This document shows, piece by piece, positions 50,327 to 59,164 of a DNA stretch of 64,000 bases. The stretch lies in NCBI RefSeq assembly GCF_001428365.1, contig NZ_LMSH01000004.1, forward strand, positions 124,001 through 188,000, read 5' to 3'. Every line of letters starts with the position of its first letter. Position 1 is the first letter of the stretch. The notes beneath the pieces were generated by a model. The model did not search any database and had not been told where the DNA came from. It saw only the letters and a list, made by a program, of their open reading frames with translations. The translations under genes and the position numbers were made by a program. This DNA is from Arthrobacter sp. Soil763. GTDB taxonomy: Bacteria > Actinomycetota > Actinomycetes > Actinomycetales > Micrococcaceae.

Positions 50327-53300
50327 ATGAGCCTCAACGGCCCCTCTCTTACCGGCCTGCGGCGCGTCCTCGCCGCGGATGCCACCTTCGCCCGGGTGGA
50401 GGCCGAAGCGTCCCGGCCGTTTGCCGCCCGCAGCGAGGGCTACCAGATCAGCGCCCCGGCCGGGTTGCGCGCGGCGCTGCTCGCGGAGGTCGCAGACGGC
50501 CTCGCCGCCGGCGCGTCCGACGGCGGTGCCCCGGTCGTGCTGGCCGTCACCGCCACCGGCCGGGAGGCCGAGGACCTCGCCGAGGCGCTGGCGGCGTTCC
50601 TGCCCGCGGACACGGTCGCCGAATTCCCCAGCTGGGAGACCCTGCCGCACGAGCGGCTCTCGCCGCGCTCGGACACCGTGGGCCGCCGGCTCTCGGTCCT
50701 TCGCCGCCTCGCACACCCCGGCAGCGACGGGGGCGCCGCCCTGCGCGTCGTCGTCGCCCCGGTCCGCGCCGTGGTCCAGCCGATCGTGGCCGGGCTTGGC
50801 GAGCTGGTTCCGGTGACCCTCACCGTGGGCCAGGAAGCCCCGTTCGGCGACGTCGTCAAAAGCCTCGCCGACGCCGCCTACGCCCGCGTGGACATGGTCA
50901 CCCGGCGCGGTGAGTTTGCGGTCCGCGGCGGCATGCTGGACGTCTTCCCGCCCACCGAGGACCACCCCATCCGGGTGGAGTTCTTCGGCGACGAGGTGGA
51001 GCAGATGCGCTGGTTCGCCGTCGCCGACCAGCGCTCCCTGTCCGCCCCCGGCGTGCACCACCCCACAGTGCTGCACGCCCCGCCGTGCCGCGAAATCCTG
51101 ATCACCCCCTCGGTCATGTCCAGGGCCGCCAAGCTCAAGGCCGAGCTGCCCGCCGCGGCGGACATGCTGGAGAAGATCGCCGGGGGCATCGCCGTCGAAG
51201 GCATGGAGTCGCTCGCGCCCGTGCTGGTGGACGCCATGGTTCCGCTGCTGGACCAGTTCCCGGCGGGGTCGATCTCGGTGGTCATCGAACCCGAAAAGGT
51301 CCGCACCCGCGCGCACGACCTGGCCGCGACCAACGAAGAGTTCCTCGAGGCCGCCTGGTCCACCGCGTCCGACGGCGGCGCCGCGCCGCTGGACCTGAGT
51401 GCCGCAGCCTCGCAGGCGCTGCACTCGGCCAGCTTCCGCTCCCTGGCCGAGACCCGGTCCACGGCGCTGGAGCACCAGGTTTCCTGGTGGGCGATCAGCT
51501 CGCTCGCCAGCGACGAGGAGCTGCTGCCTGAGGTCGACGTGCTGAACCTGCGTGCCCGCGAACCGCGCGGATACCAGGGCGACGTGGCCGAGATGATGGA
51601 CTTCATCGGCTCCCATGTGCGGGACCAGTGGCGGGTCGTCGTCGCCACCGAAGGGCCCGGACCCGCCCAGCGCCTGGCCGAACTCTTCCACGACAATGAC
51701 ATCCCCTGCGCCCGGGTGGAGTCCCTGGAAGCCGAGCCGCAGCCGGGCCTGATCGAGGTCACCACCGCCTGCGTCGGCCGCGGCTTCGTCCTCGACGGGC
51801 TCAAGACCGCACTGCTGACCGAGGCGGACCTGCTGGGCCGGACTTCCGCCGGGTCCACCAAGGACATGCGGAAGATGCCCTCCAAGCGGCGCAACGCCGT
51901 CGACCCGCTGCAGCTGCTGGCCGGGGACTTCGTGGTGCACGAACAGCACGGCATCGGCCGGTTCGTGGAACTGATCCAGCGGAAGGTCGCCGGGGGAGGC
52001 GACGGGGTGCGCGAATACCTCGTGCTCGAATACGCCCCGTCCAAGCGCGGCGCCCCGGGGGACCGGCTCTTCGTGCCCACCGACCAGCTGGACCAGGTCA
52101 CCCGCTACGTCGGCGGGGACACCCCGGTGCTGAGCAAGATGGGCGGCTCGGACTGGGCCAGCACCAAGTCCAAGGCCCGCAAGGCGGTCAAGGAGATCGC
52201 CGGCGAGCTGATCCGGCTCTATTCGGCCCGGATGGCCTCCCGCGGCCACGCCTTCGGCCCGGACACGCCCTGGCAGCGCGAGCTGGAGGAAGCCTTCCCC
52301 TATGTGGAAACCCCGGACCAGCTGACCACCATCAACGAGGTCAAGGCCGACATGGAACGGGAAATCCCGATGGACCGCCTGGTCTCCGGCGACGTCGGCT
52401 ACGGCAAGACCGAGATCGCCGTCCGGGCCGCCTTCAAGGCCGTCCAGGACGGCAAGCAGGTCGCCGTGCTGGTGCCCACCACCCTGCTCGCGCAGCAGCA
52501 CTACGAAACCTTCACCGAACGGTTCTCCGGCTTCCCGCTGCGGGTCAAGCCGCTGTCCCGCTTCCAGAGCCCGAAGGAGGCCAAGGAAACGGCCGAGGGG
52601 GTCAAGAACGGTGCGGTGGACGTGGTGATCGGCACCCACCGGCTGCTGTCCAAGGACTTTGCCTTCAAGGACCTGGGCCTGGTGATCGTGGACGAGGAGC
52701 AGCGCTTCGGCGTCGAACACAAGGAAGCGCTGAAGAAGATGCGCACCAACGTGGACGTCCTGGCCATGAGCGCCACCCCGATCCCGCGCACCCTGGAAAT
52801 GTCGCTGACCGGCATCCGGGAAACCTCCACCCTGGCCACCCCGCCGGAGGAGCGGCACCCGGTGCTGACCTACGTCGGCCCGTACACGGACAAGCAGACC
52901 TCCGCAGCGATCCGGCGTGAGCTGATGCGCGAGGGGCAGGTGTTCTTCGTGCACAACCGCGTCTCCACGATCGAACGCACGGCGGCGAAGATCCGCGAGC
53001 TTGTCCCGGAGGCCCGCGTGGAGGTCGCGCACGGCAAGATGTCCGAGAGCCGGCTGGAGCAGATCATCGTCGACTTCTGGGAGAAGCGCTTCGACGTGCT
53101 GGTGTGCACCACCATCATCGAGACCGGCCTGGACATCTCCAACGCCAACACCCTGATCGTCGACGGCGCGGACAAGTACGGCCTGTCGCAGCTGCACCAG
53201 CTGCGCGGGCGGGTCGGCCGCGGCCGGGAACGCGCCTACGCCTACTTCCTCTACCCCTCGGAGAAGCCCCTGGGCGAGGTGGCGCTGGAACGGCTCAAGG

Positions 53301-53962
53301 CCGTCGCGACGCACAACGAACTCGGTGCCGGCATGCAGCTGGCCATGAAGGACCTTGAAATCCGCGGCGCCGGCAACCTGCTCGGCGGTGAACAGTCCGG
53401 CCACATCCAGGGCGTCGGCTTCGACCTCTATATCCGGCTGGTCGGTGAAGCCGTGGCGGACTACCGCGGCGAGGCGGAGGAGAAGGCCGCCGAGATGAAG
53501 ATCGAGCTGCCGGTCAACGCGCACCTGCCGCACGACTACGTGCCCGGCGAGAGGCTGCGGCTGGAGGCCTACCGCAAGCTGGCCGCCGCGCTGACCCACG
53601 AGGCGATCGACGAGGTCCAGGCCGAACTCGTGGACCGGTACGGCGAGCTGCCGCTGCCGGCCCAGAACCTCGTCGCCGTGGCCCGTTTCCGGGTCGGGGC
53701 GCGCGAGGCCGGCCTGACCGACGTCGCCCTGCAGGGGAACTTCATCAAGTTCTCCCCGGCGCAGCTGCCCGAGTCCAAGCTGATGCGGCTGGCCCGGATG
53801 TACCCCGGCTCGCAGGCCAAGCCGGCCCTGGACGCGGTCCTGATCCCCAAGCCCAAGACGGCCCGGATCGGCGGCCGCGACCTGCAGGACGCCGAGATCC
53901 TGGCCTGGGCGAACAGCGTGATCGAGGCGATCTTCTCCGACGCCCCGCTCTCCGTGGGCTAG
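50327..53962 (+). CDS. mfd: transcription-repair coupling factor
   Basis: 1211 residues from ATG 50327 (AGGAG 9 nt upstream). Layout: UvrB-homology region (residues about 20-360; SWETLPHERLSPRSDTVG), RNA-polymerase-interaction CarD-like domain (GDFVVHEQHGIGRFVELIQR), RecG-like DNA translocase with Walker A SGDVGYGKTEIAVRA, VIVDEEQRFGVEHKEALKKM, ATPIPRTLEMSL and VGRGRERAYAYFLYP, and the C-terminal D7 domain. Mfd removes stalled RNA polymerase and recruits UvrA. It lies after the pth-LAL-suf stretch, comparable to Rv1020. Confidence 0.97.
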   Translation: MSLNGPSLTGLRRVLAADATFARVEAEASRPFAARSEGYQISAPAGLRAALLAEVADGLAAGASDGGAPVVLAVTATGREAEDLAEALAAFLPADTVAEFPSWETLPHERLSPRSDTVGRRLSVLRRLAHPGSDGGAALRVVVAPVRAVVQPIVAGLGELVPVTLTVGQEAPFGDVVKSLADAAYARVDMVTRRGEFAVRGGMLDVFPPTEDHPIRVEFFGDEVEQMRWFAVADQRSLSAPGVHHPTVLHAPPCREILITPSVMSRAAKLKAELPAAADMLEKIAGGIAVEGMESLAPVLVDAMVPLLDQFPAGSISVVIEPEKVRTRAHDLAATNEEFLEAAWSTASDGGAAPLDLSAAASQALHSASFRSLAETRSTALEHQVSWWAISSLASDEELLPEVDVLNLRAREPRGYQGDVAEMMDFIGSHVRDQWRVVVATEGPGPAQRLAELFHDNDIPCARVESLEAEPQPGLIEVTTACVGRGFVLDGLKTALLTEADLLGRTSAGSTKDMRKMPSKRRNAVDPLQLLAGDFVVHEQHGIGRFVELIQRKVAGGGDGVREYLVLEYAPSKRGAPGDRLFVPTDQLDQVTRYVGGDTPVLSKMGGSDWASTKSKARKAVKEIAGELIRLYSARMASRGHAFGPDTPWQRELEEAFPYVETPDQLTTINEVKADMEREIPMDRLVSGDVGYGKTEIAVRAAFKAVQDGKQVAVLVPTTLLAQQHYETFTERFSGFPLRVKPLSRFQSPKEAKETAEGVKNGAVDVVIGTHRLLSKDFAFKDLGLVIVDEEQRFGVEHKEALKKMRTNVDVLAMSATPIPRTLEMSLTGIRETSTLATPPEERHPVLTYVGPYTDKQTSAAIRRELMREGQVFFVHNRVSTIERTAAKIRELVPEARVEVAHGKMSESRLEQIIVDFWEKRFDVLVCTTIIETGLDISNANTLIVDGADKYGLSQLHQLRGRVGRGRERAYAYFLYPSEKPLGEVALERLKAVATHNELGAGMQLAMKDLEIRGAGNLLGGEQSGHIQGVGFDLYIRLVGEAVADYRGEAEEKAAEMKIELPVNAHLPHDYVPGERLRLEAYRKLAAALTHEAIDEVQAELVDRYGELPLPAQNLVAVARFRVGAREAGLTDVALQGNFIKFSPAQLPESKLMRLARMYPGSQAKPALDAVLIPKPKTARIGGRDLQDAEILAWANSVIEAIFSDAPLSVG

Positions 53963-53968
53963 CCCGTG

Positions 53969-54796
53969 ATGGGAGGACACCACGCCGCGTCCGGGGCCGC
54001 GGCGTGGGTGGCGATTGCCTCGACCGGGCCGTACGCGCTGGGCTGGTATCCGCTGGACCCCACCGGGATTGTGATCGGCGGGATGGCGACGGCGGGCACG
54101 GCCCTGGTCTGCGACTGGGACCACCGCTCGAGCACGGTCGCGCACGCGCTGCCGCCGCTGTCGAACCTGATCGCGGTGGGGATCGAGAACGCCTCCGGCG
54201 GCCACCGCCAAGGCACCCACTCGGTGCTCGGCGCGGCGTTCTTCGTGCTCCTCGCCGCGCTGGCCGGGAAGATCCAGCTGCAGACCGACTGGGGCCTGCT
54301 GTCCGTGGGCGCCGGGCTGCTGTGCATGTTCATGATCAACATCGCCGCGAAGGCATTGAAGCTGTTCCCCAAGTACGGCGTGGTGAGCAACTGGATCTTC
54401 GCGCTCGCCATGGCCGGCCTGGTGACCTGGTTCGCCCCGCACCAGTGGTCCTGGCTGCCGGTATCCATGCTCACCGGCGTGCTGGTGCACATCGTGGGTG
54501 ACATGATCACCACCGGCGGAGTGCCGCTGCTCTGGCCGGTGGTGGTCAAGCCGCCCAAGGTCCTGCGCAGGCTGCCGGTGGTCAAGGACATCTGGAAGGC
54601 GAACGGGGCGTTCTCCATCCCGCTGCTGGGCCGGGCCGGATCACGGCGCGAATGGTTCGTGCTCATCCCGGTCAGCGCCTACGCGATGATCGGCCTCTTC
54701 TCCGCCGGGCTGGCAGTGGCCAAGGGGCACTTCCCGGCCGCGCTCGCGTTCGGCACCGCCCTCATCGACCGCCTGCTGGGGTCCGTCGGCGGGTAG
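53969..54796 (+). CDS. metal-dependent membrane hydrolase (YdjM/DUF457-like)
   Basis: 275 residues; ATG 53969 or the GTG at 53966, 3-6 nt after the mfd stop, so translation is coupled. YdjM-type features: the N-terminal GGHHAASGAAAWVAIAS with HH pair, CDWDHRSSTVAHALPPLS with an Asp/His metal-binding cluster, GGHRQGTHSVLGAAFF, and LTGVLVHIVGDMITTGGVPLLWP in outline with a third His/Asp site. Several membrane helices. Family members are membrane-bound hydrolases, often lipid- or phosphatase-related; substrate unknown. Confidence 0.85.
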   Translation: MGGHHAASGAAAWVAIASTGPYALGWYPLDPTGIVIGGMATAGTALVCDWDHRSSTVAHALPPLSNLIAVGIENASGGHRQGTHSVLGAAFFVLLAALAGKIQLQTDWGLLSVGAGLLCMFMINIAAKALKLFPKYGVVSNWIFALAMAGLVTWFAPHQWSWLPVSMLTGVLVHIVGDMITTGGVPLLWPVVVKPPKVLRRLPVVKDIWKANGAFSIPLLGRAGSRREWFVLIPVSAYAMIGLFSAGLAVAKGHFPAALAFGTALIDRLLGSVGG

Positions 54797-54828
54797 GGCC
54801 CGACGTCGGCCCTTGCCGTTTTCGCTAC

Positions 54829-54876
54829 GGTTTCGGACCGGCGCACCCCGGGCCCCGGGTGCGTAGGTCCGAAACC
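54829..54876. terminator. long hairpin between convergent genes
   Basis: An 11-bp perfect outer stem (54829-54839 with 54866-54876) encloses a further CGCACCC/GGGTGCG stem (54842-54848 with 54857-54863). It probably stops transcription from the mfd side. Confidence 0.65.
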
Positions 54877-54940
54877 GCCGCGTGTTTCCGGATCCGGCGC
54901 GAAAAGAGGCGCCGCGCGGGCACGGAGCGGCTTAAACGAC

Positions 54941-54966
54941 TGAAGCCCCGGCGAACCGGGGCTTCA
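54941..54966 (-). terminator. terminator of small membrane protein gene
   Basis: An 11-bp perfect stem with a CGAA loop (54941-54951 with 54956-54966) lies 14 nt past the stop of the minus-strand gene at 54980. Confidence 0.7.
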
Positions 54967-54979
54967 GGGTAAGACGTAT

Positions 54980-55204
54980 TTAGCTTTCGCCCGCGGAATC
55001 CGAGCGGCCCGTGATCGTCTGCGGGATCCAGAACGCCAGCGCGAACAGGCCCAGGCAGACAGCCATCGGCCACGGGTTGCCGAGCGTGAGGAAGGACAGC
55101 GAGTACAGGGCGCCGAAGAACAGAGCCATCATCAGGACAAACAGCAGGACGCTGGATGCCAGGCTGCTCTCGCCGCGGCGGGTCTTGGTGTTGTTGCTGG
55201 ACAT
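54980..55204 (-). CDS. small two-helix membrane protein, unknown
   Basis: 74 residues, not recognised. The N-terminus is polar (MSSNNTKTRRGES), followed by two hydrophobic helices (SVLLFVLMMALFFGALYSL and PMAVCLGLFALAFWIPQTI) and a short polar tail with GRSDSAG. A GAGGAACG ribosome binding site precedes the ATG. It is on the same strand as deoC and begins 64 nt after the deoC stop, with a terminator after it, so it may be the last gene of the deoC transcript. No function can be inferred. Confidence 0.75.
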   Translation of the reverse strand: MSSNNTKTRRGESSLASSVLLFVLMMALFFGALYSLSFLTLGNPWPMAVCLGLFALAFWIPQTITGRSDSAGES

Positions 55205-55267
55205 TCGTTCCTCCTCGGCCCCGGGGGGCTCAAAACTGTGGCGTCAGCCTCTTGTGCCGGCGCGCGG

Positions 55268-56008
55268 TCAGTACGCGGACGAACCCTGTTCACCCTTGAC
55301 GATCGCGATGCCGGAGCTGGCGCCAATACGTGTTGCACCTGCAGCAATCATAGCCTGAGCGTCGGCGAGCGAGCGCACGCCGCCGGAGGCCTTGACGCCG
55401 AGGTCCGGGCCCACGGTGCGGCGCATGAGAGCGATGTCCTCGACCGTGGCGCCGCCGCCGTTGAAGCCCGTGGACGTCTTCACGAAGTCCGCGCCGGCCT
55501 CGACGGCGGCCTCGCAGGCCAGGACTTTCTGGTCGTCATTGAGCAGTGAGGTCTCGATGATGACCTTCAGGATGGCGTCGCCGCCGTGGACTGCCTCGGC
55601 CACGGCGCGGATGTCGTCCACCAGGGCGCCCTTGTCATTGGCGCGCGCGGCCGCGATGTTGATGACCATGTCCACTTCGTCGGCGCCGTCGAGCACCGCG
55701 CCGCGGGCTTCGAAGGCCTTCACGTCGCTGGGTGTTGCGCCCAGCGGGAACCCGACCACGGAGCAGGTCAGCACGCCGGAACCGCGGAGCGCCGTCTTCA
55801 CGGTCTTGACCCAGACGGGGTTCACGCAGACCGACTTGAACTGGTACTCGGCCGCCTCGGCGCAGACCTTCAGGACCTCGGCCTCACTGGCCTCCGGCTT
55901 GAGCAGGGTGTGGTCGATGAACGCGGCAATGTTTCCGGCAGTGCCCGCGGCGGTGCCCGGGGTCTCGCTGCCGGCGGCGCCGGCGGCCGTGGTGGCTTCG
56001 TTGCTCAT
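55268..56008 (-). CDS. deoC: deoxyribose-phosphate aldolase
   Basis: 246 residues from ATG 56008 (AAAGGGA 6 nt upstream; the frame is open further upstream). After a 30-residue Ala/Gly-rich lead, DeoC motifs follow: [59 protein letters not shown], the Schiff-base Lys in [15 protein letters not shown], and [15 protein letters not shown]. It splits deoxyribose-5-phosphate into glyceraldehyde-3-phosphate and acetaldehyde, the last step of deoxynucleoside breakdown. Confidence 0.96.
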   Translation of the reverse strand: MSNEATTAAGAAGSETPGTAAGTAGNIAAFIDHTLLKPEASEAEVLKVCAEAAEYQFKSVCVNPVWVKTVKTALRGSGVLTCSVVGFPLGATPSDVKAFEARGAVLDGADEVDMVINIAAARANDKGALVDDIRAVAEAVHGGDAILKVIIETSLLNDDQKVLACEAAVEAGADFVKTSTGFNGGGATVEDIALMRRTVGPDLGVKASGGVRSLADAQAMIAAGATRIGASSGIAIVKGEQGSSAY

Positions 56009-56122
56009 GGTCGTCCCTTTCGTGGCGGAACCGGACCGTCCCCGGCCCATCCTGCTGACACGGCGTGTGTCCTTGCTTGTCAGTGCACCATCTTGCCATA
56101 ACGCGCCCGGCCGACGCCGGTC

Positions 56123-56998
56123 CTACGCCGCGTCCGCGAGGGGCGCCGAGAGGGCCGCCTCAAGCAACCCGGCGGCGCACGCACCGGCGGCGGTTGCCGC
56201 GGCCGCGAGCAGGCCCAGACGGACGCCGTCGAAGGCCGCGGCGTCGCCGAGGGCCCAGATGCCCGGCACTGAGGTGCGGTAGTCGGGTCCCACGGCTATC
56301 CCGCCCTGCGCCGCAGTGGCCAGGCCGGCGGTGGCCGCCAGGCTGTCCCGGGCCACCCGCTCCTCGGCGAGGACCACCAGGTCTCCGCTCATGCTGGAGC
56401 CGTCGTCGAACACGATCCCGGCAGCGGGGAGCGCCGAGCCGGCGAGGGTGGGTAGGACCGCAGCCGGGCGCACGGTGGTGCGGACCGGGCGGACGCCGCG
56501 GGCCCGCAGCACCGCTTCGGCCTGGCCCGCGGCGGTGCCGGTGCCCACGAGGATGCCCAGCGGCCGGCGGCCGAGGACCCGGGTCACGTCCCTGACCGCG
56601 TCCCCGAGGCGGGTGGCATCATCAATGGTGGAGTAGCTCAGGCACCGGGCCGCGCCCTCGATCGGGGCGTGCGCGGGGGCCGATCCGGTAGCGATCACCA
56701 ACTGGTCGTAGCCGAGCTCAAGGCCGTCGGCCGTCGTCACCCTGCGCGCTTCGGCGTCGATGAAACTGGCCGGCTGGCCGAACCGGACGGAGACCTGTGG
56801 CAGGAGCGCCAGGTCGAGCAGTTCCTCCGGGGCGTCGTCGCGGTTGCTCAGCACCGTGATGGCGCCGGCGAACGGGGTGCGGATGAGCCGGCGGACCAGG
56901 GCCTGCGACGCCGGGCCGGCCCCGGCGATCACGATGCGCGGCCGCGCCGGGGATCCGGCGGGGGCGGTGGAGGTGGCGGACGCTTCCGTGACGGACAT
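56123..56998 (-). CDS. FAD-dependent oxidoreductase (NirB N-terminal-like), short
   Basis: 291 residues from ATG 56998 with AAAGGG 7 nt upstream. FAD site IVIAGAGPASQALVRRL, LVIATGSAPAHAPIEGA, NAD-site-like GILVGTGTAAGQAEAVLRARG and the closing FAD motif SVPGIWALGDAAAFDG are those of the pyridine-nucleotide-disulfide/nitrite-reductase family. It is shorter than most complete members and lacks redox Cys and any iron-sulfur or sirohaem domain, so it needs an external partner or has an unusual role. A palindromic TTACCA-AG-TGGTAA lies upstream. Confidence 0.8.
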   Translation of the reverse strand: MSVTEASATSTAPAGSPARPRIVIAGAGPASQALVRRLIRTPFAGAITVLSNRDDAPEELLDLALLPQVSVRFGQPASFIDAEARRVTTADGLELGYDQLVIATGSAPAHAPIEGAARCLSYSTIDDATRLGDAVRDVTRVLGRRPLGILVGTGTAAGQAEAVLRARGVRPVRTTVRPAAVLPTLAGSALPAAGIVFDDGSSMSGDLVVLAEERVARDSLAATAGLATAAQGGIAVGPDYRTSVPGIWALGDAAAFDGVRLGLLAAAATAAGACAAGLLEAALSAPLADAA

Positions 56999-57123
56999 GT
57001 GCTGGCCCTTTCGCTGGTGGGCCGGATGTGGCCCGTGTTCTTGATGTTCCCCAGCGTAGGGGTCCGCCTTTTCCGGCAGATTTCCGCGGTGTTGCAGTAT
57101 TTTCGCGGTTCGTTCGCCAGTTG

Positions 57124-57137
57124 TTACCAAGTGGTAA
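57124..57137. promoter_or_regulatory. palindrome TTACCA-AG-TGGTAA
   Basis: A perfect 6-bp inverted repeat with a 2-nt spacer lies 126-139 bp upstream of the minus-strand flavoprotein gene and downstream of the mutase gene. The wider sequence GTTAC-6-GTAAT-7-GTCAC resembles GlnR half-sites. Candidate operator. Confidence 0.4.
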
Positions 57138-57174
57138 TGCCGTGCGTCACACGCGGATCCGTAAGCCGCCGAGG

Positions 57175-58944
57175 TCAGAGCCCCAGCGCCTCGCGGACGT
57201 CGGCCAGCACGCCGTCCAGGGCGGCGCGGGCCTCGAGCCGGGCCTGCGGCAGCTCCGCGGCGGACCCGACGCTGCGGATCACTTCCAGGTAGCACTTGAG
57301 CTTCGGTTCCGTGCCGCTGGGGCGGATGATCACGCGGCTGCGGTCCTTGGTCAGGTAGAGCAGCCCGTCGGTGGGCGGGAGCTGCTCGCTGCCCTCCGCC
57401 AGGTCCGCGGCGGTTTCGACGGCGGAGCCGCCGAACGATTCGGGCGGGCTGACCCGCAGCCGGTTCATCATGGCGTCCAGCAGGCCCAGGTCTGCGACCC
57501 GGATGCTGAGCTGGTCGCTGGCGTGCAGGCCGTGCACCAGGTACAGCTCGTCCAGGGTGTCGAAGATGGTCTTGCCGTCGGCTTTCGCGGCGGCCGCGAG
57601 TTCGGCGATCAGCACCGCGGCGGAGATCCCGTCCTTGTCCCGCACCAGCGAAGGGGCGACGCAGTAGCCCAGCGCCTCCTCGTAGCCGTAGAGCAGTCCG
57701 GGGACCCGGGCGATCCACTTGAAGCCGGTCAGCGTTTCCTCGTGCGCGTAGCCCGCCGCTGCGGCAATCCGGGCCAGCAGCCGGGAGGAGACGATCGAGT
57801 TCGCGAAGACCCCGGCGGCGGCTCCGGTACCGGTGGCGGCACCGGGGGCTCCGGCGTCACCGGCCGCGAGCCGGGCCACCACATGGGCCCCCAGCAGGGC
57901 GCCGACCTCGTCGCCGCGCAGCATCCGCCAGGCGCCGGTATCGGGGTCCTTGGCGGCCACGGCGGCACGGTCCGCGTCGGGGTCGTTGGCGATCACGATG
58001 TCCGCATCGACGCGGGCTGCGGTCTCCAGGGCGAGGTCCAGGGCGCCGGGCTCCTCGGGGTTCGGGAAATTCACGGTGGGGAAGTCGGGGTCCGGGGCGG
58101 CCTGCTCGGCGACCAGGGTGACGTCGGCGAAGCCCGCGGCCTCAAGGACCGCCACGGCCGTTTCCCCGCCGACACCGTGCATCGGCGTCAGGACGATTTT
58201 CAGGTCGCGGGCCGGGAACTGCGCGGGATCGGCGAGGGCGGCGACGGCGGCACGGTAGTCGGCGGCGATGGATGCATCCAGCACCGTCCACCCGTCCGTG
58301 GCGAGCGCGATGGTTTCCAGGGGGCCGACGGCGTCGATCTGCGCGGCGATGAGCGCGTCGTACGGCGCCACGATCTGGGCGCCGCGGCCGCTGTCCTCGA
58401 CGGCGTGGCGGCCCAGATACACCTTGTAGCCGTTGTCCTGCGGCGGGTTGTGGCTGGCGGTGACCATGACCCCGCCGTCGCACTCCAGCGCCCGTACCGC
58501 GTAGGCCAGCAGCGGCGTCGGCAGCGCGGCGGGCATCAGGAACGTCTCGATGCCGGCAGCGGTGAAGATCGCGGCGGTTTCTTCGGCGAAGATGTCCGAG
58601 TTGTAGCGGGCGTCGTAGCCGACGACGGCGCGCGGCCGGGCGCCGGGGGCGGCCTCGGCAACGGCGCGGGTGAGGAAGGCCGCGAATCCTGCGGCGGCCC
58701 GGCGCACCACGACGCGGTTCATCCGGTTGGGCCCCGCGCCGAGGGCGGCACGAAGGCCTGCGGTGCCGAACTGGAGGGTGCCGTTGAAGCTGTCGGCCAG
58801 TTCCTGCCGGGCGGCGGCGACGCCGTCGCCGGCGAGGCCCGCCAGTTCGGTCAGGGCGGCGGCGGTGGCGGGATCCGGGTCTTGGGCGGCCCACGCGCGG
58901 GCGTCGCTCAACAGTTGGGTCAGTGCGGCATCGGAAGACGTCAT
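57175..58944 (-). CDS. phospho-sugar mutase (PmmB/PgcA-like)
   Basis: 589 residues from ATG 58944 (TTG 58953 is an alternative). Alpha-D-phosphohexomutase features: GTAGLRAALGAGPNRMNR in domain 1, phosphoserine loop VMVTASHNPPQDNGYKVY, metal-binding IVIANDPDADRAAVAAKD, sugar-binding EETLTGFKWIARV and phosphate-binding RVIIRPSGTEPKLK. Such enzymes interconvert sugar 1- and 6- (or 5-) phosphates. Next to a purine nucleoside phosphorylase, ribose-1-phosphate or deoxyribose-1-phosphate is a sensible substrate (inference). TAGTTT ends 7 nt before the start. Confidence 0.9.
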   Translation of the reverse strand: MTSSDAALTQLLSDARAWAAQDPDPATAAALTELAGLAGDGVAAARQELADSFNGTLQFGTAGLRAALGAGPNRMNRVVVRRAAAGFAAFLTRAVAEAAPGARPRAVVGYDARYNSDIFAEETAAIFTAAGIETFLMPAALPTPLLAYAVRALECDGGVMVTASHNPPQDNGYKVYLGRHAVEDSGRGAQIVAPYDALIAAQIDAVGPLETIALATDGWTVLDASIAADYRAAVAALADPAQFPARDLKIVLTPMHGVGGETAVAVLEAAGFADVTLVAEQAAPDPDFPTVNFPNPEEPGALDLALETAARVDADIVIANDPDADRAAVAAKDPDTGAWRMLRGDEVGALLGAHVVARLAAGDAGAPGAATGTGAAAGVFANSIVSSRLLARIAAAAGYAHEETLTGFKWIARVPGLLYGYEEALGYCVAPSLVRDKDGISAAVLIAELAAAAKADGKTIFDTLDELYLVHGLHASDQLSIRVADLGLLDAMMNRLRVSPPESFGGSAVETAADLAEGSEQLPPTDGLLYLTKDRSRVIIRPSGTEPKLKCYLEVIRSVGSAAELPQARLEARAALDGVLADVREALGL

Positions 58945-58951
58945 GGGTACC

Positions 58952-58957
58952 AAACTA
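58952..58957 (-). promoter_or_regulatory. -10 box (TAGTTT) before mutase
   Basis: TAGTTT on the minus strand ends 7 nt before the ATG at 58944, with no ribosome binding site in between. Confidence 0.4.
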
Positions 58958-59128
58958 GCGCCAAATCCGGGCCCGGTGCGCCCCGACAGGCGCGGGCGGG
59001 TCAGCGGGCAGGAACCCCGCGGCAGGGATCGCGGCCGGGCCCGGGGACAAATCTCTTCCCGGTTGCCTTCCCGCCGCAGGGCTTCCGAAGGATCTGCGCA
59101 GGATGGTCCCCGGGGAGCCGCCGCTCAT

Positions 59129-59158
59129 TGACACCGAATTTTCCGGACACGTAGCGTC
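59129..59158 (+). promoter_or_regulatory. near-consensus promoter, leaderless Rrf2 gene
   Basis: TTGACA (59129-59134), an 18-nt spacer and TAGCGT (59153-59158), with 6 nt to ATG 59165. This is the clearest promoter in the window and implies a leaderless message. Confidence 0.75.
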
Positions 59159-59164
59159 TGGAAT

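Noticed and set aside
50321..54490. 1389-codon minus-strand ORF opposite mfd
   Set aside because: A shadow of mfd produced by high GC; the residues are a reverse-complement pattern rich in Asp, Gly, His and Val with no motifs.
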